Assembly (NCBI GenBank): GCA_937872005.1
Contig: CALMPQ010000205.1
Span: 1 to 6,664, forward strand
From: an uncultured Propioniciclava sp.
GTDB taxonomy: Bacteria > Actinomycetota > Actinomycetes > Propionibacteriales > Propionibacteriaceae
Reading direction: 5' to 3'
DNA length: 6,664 bases
Both the position numbers and the translations under genes were made by a program. The notes under the pieces were generated by a model. It ran no database searches. It was not told where the DNA came from and saw nothing but the letters and a program-made list of their open reading frames with translations. Of the stretch, positions 1 through 5,034 are shown one piece after another; position 1 is the stretch's first letter; every line of letters starts with the position of its first letter.

Positions 1-1
1 G

Positions 2-436
2 GTCGCCAACTTCGAGATGCCGTCGCGCGCCTACGTCGCGTCGTTCGGCTTCAAGGGGCCCGACCAGCAGAAGCTCGCCGGAGTCCTCTCCGGTGGTGAG
101 CGCAACCGTCTGAACCTGGCGCTGACCCTGAAGCAGGGCGGCAACGTGCTGCTGCTCGACGAGCCGACCAACGACCTGGACGTCGAGACCCTCCAGTCGC
201 TGGAGGAGGCGCTGCTCGAATTCCCCGGCTGTGCCGTCGTGATCTCCCACGACCGGTGGTTCCTCGACCGGGTCGCCACCCACATCCTCGCCTGGGAGGG
301 CTCCGACGAAGACCCGGCCAACTGGTTCTGGTTCGAGGGCAACTTCGCCGACTACGAGGCCAACAAGGTCGCCCGTCTGGGCGCCGAGGCCGCCCGCCCG
401 CACGCCTCCAAGCACCGGAGGCTCAAGCGCGACTGA
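2..436 (+). CDS. ettA: Energy-dependent translational throttle protein EttA, C-terminal part (5' truncated by window)
   Basis: This is the C-terminal 144 residues of an ABC-F ATPase. The frame is open from base 2, so the gene begins upstream; the ATG at 17 is internal. Visible parts of the second nucleotide-binding domain, counted from the first complete codon: the ABC signature LSGGE at 29-33, Walker B with D-loop DEPTNDLD at 53-60, and the H-loop SHDRWFLDR at 82-90. These are followed by the short tail typical of EttA, with [10 protein letters not shown] and GAEAARPH. The Walker A of this domain lies outside the window. EttA binds the ribosomal E site and gates the first elongation steps according to the ATP/ADP state; it is a cytoplasmic protein, not a transporter. 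The tail ends in a basic run (SKHRRLKRD). The next gene on the same strand starts 71 bases after the stop. The family call is firm; the EttA subfamily is supported by the [20 protein letters not shown] stretch. Confidence 0.95.
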   Translation, partial: VANFEMPSRAYVASFGFKGPDQQKLAGVLSGGERNRLNLALTLKQGGNVLLLDEPTNDLDVETLQSLEEALLEFPGCAVVISHDRWFLDRVATHILAWEGSDEDPANWFWFEGNFADYEANKVARLGAEAARPHASKHRRLKRD

Positions 437-451
437 GCGCGCCTGCTTCCT

Positions 452-505
452 GAACCCCCTTGTCGCGGTCACTCTCGTCCGAACCGAACCGCGATGAGGG
501 GGTTC
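452..505 (+). promoter_or_regulatory. 18-bp hairpin enclosing the ribosome binding site of the transporter gene
   Basis: Bases 452-469 pair with 488-505. There are nine Watson-Crick pairs (452-460 with 497-505), two G-U wobbles (461-496, 462-495) and seven more Watson-Crick pairs (463-469 with 488-494), leaving an 18-base loop (470-487). The 3' arm holds the purine-rich Shine-Dalgarno GAGGGGG at 496-502, and the stem ends two bases before the ATG at 508. A folded transcript should therefore hide the ribosome binding site. There is no T tract after the stem, so it is not a classical intrinsic terminator, though actinobacterial terminators can lack one. I infer either translational control of the transporter or attenuation of read-through from ettA. 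The pairing is read directly from the bases; the function is inference. Confidence 0.6.
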
Positions 506-507
506 TC

Positions 508-2133
508 ATGTCCGACGAACAAGTCCACCCCAGCACCGGCCCGCTTCCGGGCGGCCATCTCAAGAACATCGATCCGCAACTCGGCGCCGAGGTCGACGAG
601 AAGTCACCGGGTGAACGGGCGCCCGCCTTCGACCCCAGGACCATCAAGATCCGCTGGACCGGGTTCACCATCGGCATCCTGCTGGCCCTGTTGATCTACT
701 TCTCGATGCCGGGGGATGTCCCCCACGAGGCCAAGGTCACCGCCGCCGTCGCCGCCCTCATGGGCGCGTGGTGGATGACGGAGGCGATCCCGATCCCCGC
801 CACGGCTCTGTTGCCGCTCATCCTCTTCCCCGTCCTGTCGGGGGTGGCCATCAACCAGGTCGGCGCCTCCTACGGCAACAGCATCATCTTCCTCTTCATG
901 GGCGGCTTCATGCTCGCCCTGGCCATGCAGCGGTGGAACCTGCACCGCCGGATCGCCCTGGTGACCGTGCGTGCGATGGGCACCAGCCCGTCCATGGTCG
1001 TGGCGGGCTTCATGGCCGCCACCGGCTTCCTCACCATGTGGGTCTCGAACACCGCCACGGCGGTCATGATGATCCCCATCGGCGTGTCGGTGCTCATGCT
1101 CGTCGCCAAGCTGAGAGGCGGCATGGACGTCGACGCCGCGACGGCGGCAGCCGACCCCGAGAGTGAAGAGGTGAAGCAGTTCGTCATCAAGTCGAACTTC
1201 GGCACCGCGCTCATGCTCGGCATCGCCTACGCCTCGTCGGTCGGCTCCCTCGCCACCATCATCGGTACGCCACCGAACACCCTGCTGGTGGGTTACCTCT
1301 CCGCCAACCACGACATCCACATCGGTTTCGGCCAGTGGATGCTCGTGGGCCTGCCCCTGGCGGTGGTGTTCCTCTTCCTCACCTGGTTCCTGCTGACCAA
1401 GGTGCTCTTCAAGCCCGAGATCGCCGAGATCCCAGGCGGGCGTGAGCTGATGACGGCCGAGATCAAGAAGCTCGGGCCCATGTCCCAGGGTGAGATCCGC
1501 GTCGCGATCATCTTCGCCCTGGCCGCATTGGCCTGGGTGTTCGTCCCGCTGATCTGGCCCGAGAACACGCCCATCACCGACGCCGGCATCGCGATGGTGG
1601 TCGGCCTGGTGCTGTTCACGTTGCCGGCCGGCGCCAACAAGGGCGTCCGCCTGCTCAACTGGGGCACGGCGGAGAAGCTGCCCTGGGGCGTCCTGCTGCT
1701 GTTCGGCGGTGGCCTCGCGCTGTCGGCGCAGTTCACGTCCTCGGGCCTCACGGAATGGATCGGAAAGGTGACCCAGGGCATCGGCGGCCTACCGACGGTG
1801 CTCGTGGTCGTGATCCTCACCACCGGCATCATCTTCCTCACCGAGCTCACGTCCAACACCGCCACGGCAGCGACCTTCCTGCCCGTGGCAGGCGGCGTGG
1901 CCATGGGAATCGGTGTGGACCCGATGCTGCTGACCATCCCGGTCGCCCTCGCGGCCACGTGCGCGTTCATGCTGCCCGTGGCCACGCCGCCGAACGCGAT
2001 CGCGTTCGGCTCGGGCTACGTCACCATCGGGCAGATGGTGCGCGGCGGCCTGTGGCTGAACCTCATCGGCATCGTCCTGATCACGATCACCGCGATGACC
2101 CTGGCGGTGTGGGTCTTCTCCATCGTCTACTGA
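508..2133 (+). CDS. DASS (SLC13) family sodium/dicarboxylate symporter
   Basis: This 541-residue integral membrane protein belongs to the divalent anion:sodium symporter family, which imports C4-dicarboxylates such as succinate, malate or fumarate with sodium; some members exchange dicarboxylates. Both family-defining SNT motifs that bind substrate carboxylate and sodium are present: S180-N181-T182 (MWVSNTATAVMMIP) and S449-N450-T451 (ELTSNTATAATFLPV). Each is followed by its partner loop: GTPPNTLL at 253-260 and the signature stretch FMLPVATPPNAIAFGSG at 487-503. Many hydrophobic segments span about 52-67, 75-112, 125-140, 161-200, 232-262, 276-300, 331-370, 392-408, 428-447, 470-500 and 515-540, as expected for the two-fold inverted-repeat fold. 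About 47 hydrophilic residues precede the first membrane segment. The ATG at 508 is chosen because GAGGGGG lies at 496-502; the frame stays open back to a TTG at 460, which lacks such a site. Exact substrate and transport mode cannot be read from the sequence. Confidence 0.93.
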   Translation: MSDEQVHPSTGPLPGGHLKNIDPQLGAEVDEKSPGERAPAFDPRTIKIRWTGFTIGILLALLIYFSMPGDVPHEAKVTAAVAALMGAWWMTEAIPIPATALLPLILFPVLSGVAINQVGASYGNSIIFLFMGGFMLALAMQRWNLHRRIALVTVRAMGTSPSMVVAGFMAATGFLTMWVSNTATAVMMIPIGVSVLMLVAKLRGGMDVDAATAAADPESEEVKQFVIKSNFGTALMLGIAYASSVGSLATIIGTPPNTLLVGYLSANHDIHIGFGQWMLVGLPLAVVFLFLTWFLLTKVLFKPEIAEIPGGRELMTAEIKKLGPMSQGEIRVAIIFALAALAWVFVPLIWPENTPITDAGIAMVVGLVLFTLPAGANKGVRLLNWGTAEKLPWGVLLLFGGGLALSAQFTSSGLTEWIGKVTQGIGGLPTVLVVVILTTGIIFLTELTSNTATAATFLPVAGGVAMGIGVDPMLLTIPVALAATCAFMLPVATPPNAIAFGSGYVTIGQMVRGGLWLNLIGIVLITITAMTLAVWVFSIVY

Positions 2134-2140
2134 CGCGGGC

Positions 2141-2182
2141 CGGCTCGGTGCCCCGGGGTCACGACCCCGGGGCACCACGCCG
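2141..2182. terminator. GC-rich hairpin between convergent genes, probable bidirectional terminator
   Basis: Bases 2147-2159 are perfectly complementary to 2164-2176 (13 bp, loop of four bases). After a 2x2 mismatch, four more pairs (2141-2144 with 2179-2182) extend the stem. It starts seven bases after the transporter stop and ends 11 bases before the ssb stop on the other strand, so it can serve both genes. No T run follows on either strand, so the termination role is inferred from position and stem strength. Confidence 0.75.
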
Positions 2183-2193
2183 TTCGGATCCTG

Positions 2194-2715
2194 TCACACG
2201 GTGACCTCACCGGTGGCCAGGTCGATGGCTTCGAGGTCCTCCAACGAAGCCAAGTCGTCCTCATCCAGCTCGAAGCGAGCCATGTCGGCGAGCACGAAGG
2301 CGTCCTCGTGCGCGATGCGCGACGCCTCGGCGTCGGACTCGAAGGGCGCCGTCTGCTCCGGTCGGGTCTGCATCCGCGTGAACACCGCGGTGCCACGGGA
2401 CAGGTCGTGCCCGACCCACCGCGCCTCGACGGCGAGCTCGTGCCGGTTGATGTTGGACTCGTCGCGCCACGTGTCCTGCTTCAACTTGCCGCTGATGAGG
2501 ACCGGGTCGCCCGTGCGGAGGCTGTCGCGCACGTGCTCGCCGAGCCGGCGCCAGCAGGTCACGCGGTACCACGTGGTGGGCTGGTTGTGCCACTCACCGT
2601 TGCGCTGCACCGAGGGGGTCACCGCGACGCTGAACGTCGTACGCCCCCCGAACTCGAACTCGCGCCACTCGATGTCCTTGCCGACATTGCCCCTGATGAT
2701 GATGTCCGCCTGCAT
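2194..2715 (-). CDS. ssb: Single-stranded DNA-binding protein paralogue (SSB, SsbB-like) without the usual C-terminal tip
   Basis: A 173-residue protein with an N-terminal OB fold, about residues 1-110. Recognisable SSB parts are the opening strand MQADIIIRGNVGKD, FSVAVTP at 28-34, TTWYRVTCWRRLGEHV at 47-62 with aromatic residues W49, Y50 and W55, and GDPVLISGKLKQDTW at 69-83. Such proteins bind and protect single-stranded DNA. The rest differs from the main replicative SSB: there is no long glycine/proline-rich linker and no DDDIPF-type end for recruiting partners. Instead there is an acidic stretch at 147-164 (FELDEDDLASLEDLEAID) and the protein ends GEVTV. This resembles the second actinobacterial SSB, used in special roles such as stress or chromosome segregation. 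The ATG at 2715 is chosen because AAAGGAG lies six bases upstream (2722-2728); an in-frame GTG at 2754 would add 13 residues not part of the fold. The homologue next to EttA in M. tuberculosis (Rv2478c) supports the paralogue call. Confidence 0.9.
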   Translation of the reverse strand: MQADIIIRGNVGKDIEWREFEFGGRTTFSVAVTPSVQRNGEWHNQPTTWYRVTCWRRLGEHVRDSLRTGDPVLISGKLKQDTWRDESNINRHELAVEARWVGHDLSRGTAVFTRMQTRPEQTAPFESDAEASRIAHEDAFVLADMARFELDEDDLASLEDLEAIDLATGEVTV

Positions 2716-2797
2716 GACGTTCTCCTTTCGTTCCCATCGGGTCTTGCCCAGCACTATCGGCAGGACGCGCTACTTTGGTGCAGTGAGTTTTCCTGCC

Positions 2798-2806
2798 TGT
2801 GGACAA
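2798..2806 (-). promoter_or_regulatory. DnaA box (exact TTGTCCACA on the minus strand)
   Basis: The minus strand reads TTGTCCACA, the preferred DnaA-binding nonamer in high-GC actinobacteria such as Streptomyces and Mycobacterium. It lies in the intergenic region, 82 bases upstream of the ssb start and 47 bases upstream of the YceI-family start, directly beside the right arm of the 7-bp inverted repeat. A single exact nonamer can occur by chance, so its role in control of ssb is an inference. Confidence 0.5.
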
Positions 2807-2830
2807 CTCGCCACCCACCGGAACAGGCCC

Positions 2831-2839
2831 TGTGCACGA
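2831..2839 (-). promoter_or_regulatory. Second, weaker DnaA-box-like nonamer
   Basis: The minus strand reads TCGTGCACA, which matches TTGTCCACA at seven of nine positions. It has the same orientation as the exact box and starts 33 bases from it, about three helical turns, so both would lie on one face of the DNA. It abuts the ribosome binding site of the YceI-family gene (2839-2844). Taken alone it would not be worth calling. Confidence 0.28.
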
Positions 2840-2853
2840 AGGAGTTCGGTGAC

Positions 2854-3414
2854 GTGCTCTCCCTGACCCAGCTCGACGGGATGTACCACCTGGACCAAGC
2901 CCACAGCAGCATCTCCTGGGTGGCCAGGCACGCGGGCATCGCCAAGGTGCGCGGGACGTTCGAGTCCTTCCACGGGTGGGCACTCATCGACGGGACCGAG
3001 CCCGAGCACTCCGCCCTGCTCGTCAGCGTGAAGGCGAGCAGCATCAACAGCCGGGACGCCAACCGCGACGGCCACCTGCGCAGCCCCGACTTCTTCGACG
3101 TCGGGCGGTACCCCGCCATCACGTTCGTCGGCACCGAGTTCCGGGTCCTCGACGAGGGCAACGTCGAGGTCGGCGGCGACCTGACGATCCGCGACGTGAC
3201 CAAGCCGGTGCTGGTCGCCTTCGAGTACGAGGGGGGTTCCACGGACCCGTTCGGCAACGAGCGCATCGGCTTCACCGGCTCGACCACCGTCAGCCGCGCC
3301 GAGTTCGGCTTGACGTGGAACGCCATGCTCGAGACCGGCGGCGTCCTCGTCGGCGACGCGGTGAAGCTCGAGTTCGAGGTCAGCGCCATCAAGCAGGCCG
3401 ACGCGCCCCACTGA
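2854..3414 (+). CDS. YceI-family protein, cytoplasmic lipocalin-like fold
   Basis: A 186-residue protein covering the whole YceI domain. Family landmarks in order: YHLDQAHSSISWVARH at 11-26, the pattern RGTFESFHGW at 33-42, ANRDGHLRSPDFFDVGRYPAITF at 69-91, GDLTIRDVTKPV at 108-119 and FGLTWN at 151-156. YceI proteins fold into an eight-stranded barrel that in known structures holds a long isoprenoid or fatty-acid-like ligand; the physiological role is poorly defined. There is no signal peptide, unlike the periplasmic E. coli protein, which fits the cytoplasmic forms of actinobacteria. The GTG at 2854 is chosen because AAGGAG lies at 2839-2844; the next in-frame candidate, ATG at 2881, has no such site and would remove part of the domain start. 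The gene converges on the GTPase gene, with nine bases between the stop codons. Confidence 0.9.
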   Translation: MLSLTQLDGMYHLDQAHSSISWVARHAGIAKVRGTFESFHGWALIDGTEPEHSALLVSVKASSINSRDANRDGHLRSPDFFDVGRYPAITFVGTEFRVLDEGNVEVGGDLTIRDVTKPVLVAFEYEGGSTDPFGNERIGFTGSTTVSRAEFGLTWNAMLETGGVLVGDAVKLEFEVSAIKQADAPH

Positions 3415-3426
3415 CCCGTCGGGTCA
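3412..3426. terminator. Short palindrome built from both convergent stop codons
   Basis: The 15 bases from the YceI-family stop (TGA, 3412-3414) to the GTPase stop (TCA on the plus strand, 3424-3426) form a palindrome with seven-base arms around one central T. As RNA it gives a six-pair stem with a three-base loop on either strand. It occupies the whole gap between the genes. It is short and lacks a T run, so it is at most a weak terminator; I see no better one nearby. Confidence 0.35.
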
Positions 3427-5034
3427 CCGGGCCTTCGCCACCGCCTCGCGGGCCGCGACCAAGCGGTCCAGCTCGCCCTGGACCGGCTCGACGACCTCCA
3501 CCGCCGTCACCTCACCGATCGCGTCCGTCAGCGCCTTGCGCGCCTGCCGCGCCTTGACCTGGGCGCCCGCCTCGACGAAGAGCCTGCTGAGCAGCGCGAG
3601 GGCGATGCCGCCCACGACCCCGCCGGCCACCAGCAACGTCTGCACGGGCCAGCCCTGCCACGTGATGACCGGCAGGTCGACCGGCACCTGGGCGAGCGCG
3701 AGCACGAACGGCAGCGCCAACCACACCGCCCCCACGATGAGGGCCATGAACAGCAGCCACTGCAGGATCGTCACGAGCACCCACCACCCGTGCCCGCGAT
3801 CCATGTGCAGGTCCGTGCCGGCCACGGCTGCATCCAGCCGGTCGGCGAGGAGCTTCTCGTTGCCGCGCCCCACAGCCCGGATCCGGTCCGCCCATCCGCG
3901 CGGGACGCCCTCGGTCGCGACGTCGAGCAGGCCGCGCAGGGAGGCGTCGAGCCGTGCCCGCTGCACGGAGGTGGCCCTGGGCAGCGAGGTGCGACTCACG
4001 TCGGTGGGGCTGAGCTCGCGCAGCGACAGGCCGACACGGAGCTTGCGCAGCGGGTCGGGCTTGAGCCGCTTCACCCAGCTGACCATCGGCCACCCCGTCG
4101 CGATCGTGCCGCGGTGGCGCCACGCCTTCAGTACCCCGTCGACCACGACGGGCACGGCGGCGGCCTCGGCCATGGTGTCGTTGAGCCGCCCGATGACGTC
4201 ACCACCGAGGCGCGGAACCGACCCCTCCCCCAGCTCGTCGGCCAGCAGGCCCGCCTGGCGCGTCACGTCGGCACTGAACCGCTGCACCTTGGCCGCCTTG
4301 GCCGCTGCGACGTCGGCCAGCAGCGCCCTCAGCTCGGGAACACCCTCGCCGGTCACGGCCGACATCGCCATCAGCTTGGTGCGGTTGAGGCCCTCGGCAT
4401 CCAGCAGGCGCCGGAGGTCGGCCAGGGCCGCGTCCCGCTGGGCGCCCGTGAGCCGGTCGACCTGGTTCAGCACGACCACCATCACCTCGGCGTGGTCGGC
4501 GAGCTTCTTCAGGTAGCGGTCGTGCAGGGCGGCGTCGGCGTACTTCTGCGGGTCGACGACCCACACCAGCATGTCGACCAGCTCGACCAGGCGATCCACG
4601 GTCAGGCGGTGGCTGGTCTCGGTGGAGTCGTGGTCGGGCAGGTCGAGCAGCACCAGGTCACCGAGGTCGGTCTCCCCGGCCGGCACGAGGCTGCGCCGGT
4701 GGACGCCCAGCCAGTCCAGCAGTGCGACCGGCTGCTCGGTGCCCCACGACACCGACATAGCCTCGCTCGTGGTGGGCCGGGTGACCCCCGTGCGCGCCAG
4801 CTGGGTGCCGGTCAGGGCGTTGAACGTCGATGACTTGCCCGAGCCGGTCGCCCCGGCGAGCGCGACGACCGAGTGGTCGCCGGCGATCGACAGGCGGTGC
4901 CCGGCGCGGTCGACGAGCTTGTCTGCGGCGTCCACCACCTCGTCGGATGCCCTCCCCCGCGCCAGGTCGATGGCCTCGTCGAGGTGCTTGAGGCGCACCG
5001 CGATGCTGGGGCCCTTGCGGCGGTCACGCCTCAT
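3424..5034 (-). CDS. Membrane-anchored dynamin-like/YfjP-type GTPase (DynB-like), second gene of the pair
   Basis: A 536-residue protein with an N-terminal GTPase domain and a C-terminal membrane hairpin. G motifs: P-loop GATGSGKSS at 61-69, switch-I threonines in RPTTS at 86-90, G3 as DLPDHDS at 131-137 (D in place of the usual G of DxxG), G4 as NQVD at 190-193 (Q for K), and SAV at 225-227 as G5. A middle helical region carries the motif GWPMVSWVKRLKPDPLRKLRVGL (314-336), which I remember from other actinobacterial members. Hydrophobic segments lie at about 417-449 and 466-486, followed by a charged tail of about 50 residues that is likely helical. In Streptomyces, paired proteins of this kind stabilise FtsZ rings at sporulation septa. 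The start ATG has GGAGGT at 5040-5045 (minus strand), and the gene overlaps the end of the upstream GTPase gene by 11 bases, suggesting coupled translation. GTPase and membrane anchoring are clear; orthology to DynB is inference. Confidence 0.85.
   Translation of the reverse strand: MRRDRRKGPSIAVRLKHLDEAIDLARGRASDEVVDAADKLVDRAGHRLSIAGDHSVVALAGATGSGKSSTFNALTGTQLARTGVTRPTTSEAMSVSWGTEQPVALLDWLGVHRRSLVPAGETDLGDLVLLDLPDHDSTETSHRLTVDRLVELVDMLVWVVDPQKYADAALHDRYLKKLADHAEVMVVVLNQVDRLTGAQRDAALADLRRLLDAEGLNRTKLMAMSAVTGEGVPELRALLADVAAAKAAKVQRFSADVTRQAGLLADELGEGSVPRLGGDVIGRLNDTMAEAAAVPVVVDGVLKAWRHRGTIATGWPMVSWVKRLKPDPLRKLRVGLSLRELSPTDVSRTSLPRATSVQRARLDASLRGLLDVATEGVPRGWADRIRAVGRGNEKLLADRLDAAVAGTDLHMDRGHGWWVLVTILQWLLFMALIVGAVWLALPFVLALAQVPVDLPVITWQGWPVQTLLVAGGVVGGIALALLSRLFVEAGAQVKARQARKALTDAIGEVTAVEVVEPVQGELDRLVAAREAVAKAR

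Larger units (their letters stand above)
2716..2853. promoter_or_regulatory. Divergent control region between ssb and the YceI-family gene
   Basis: This 138-base region must hold the start signals of both flanking genes, which are transcribed away from each other. It contains good ribosome binding sites for each: AAAGGAG on the minus strand at 2722-2728 for ssb, and AAGGAG on the plus strand at 2839-2844, nine bases before the GTG at 2854. It also has a 7-bp inverted repeat, GGCAGGA at 2759-2765 and TCCTGCC at 2791-2797. TACTTT at 2771-2776 between the arms could be a plus-strand -10 element, but I see no matching -35 at proper spacing. The promoters themselves are therefore not resolved. Confidence 0.5.

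Noticed and set aside
460..507. TTG at 460 as start of the transporter gene
   Set aside because: No Shine-Dalgarno precedes it and it lies inside the hairpin stem; the ATG at 508 has a well-spaced purine-rich site.
604..1320. A 238-codon minus-strand frame opposite the transporter gene
   Set aside because: It is a very H/D/G/R-rich shadow of hydrophobic transmembrane codons, with no ribosome binding site or recognisable domain.
2716..2754. GTG at 2754 as start of the SSB paralogue
   Set aside because: The extra 13 residues are outside the OB fold, while AAAGGAG lies six bases before the ATG at 2715, whose product begins like other SSB proteins.
2308..2853. Upstream extension of the YceI-family frame through the region opposite ssb
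   Set aside because: The frame is open by chance antisense to ssb; YceI similarity starts after the GTG at 2854, which has its own ribosome binding site.
2716..2853. Replication origin suggested by DnaA boxes
   Set aside because: There is only one exact and one weak box, no AT-rich unwinding stretch, and neither dnaA, dnaN nor other origin genes in view.
2716..2853. LexA/SOS box upstream of ssb
   Set aside because: I looked for the actinobacterial GAAC-N4-GTTC type palindrome and found no acceptable match.
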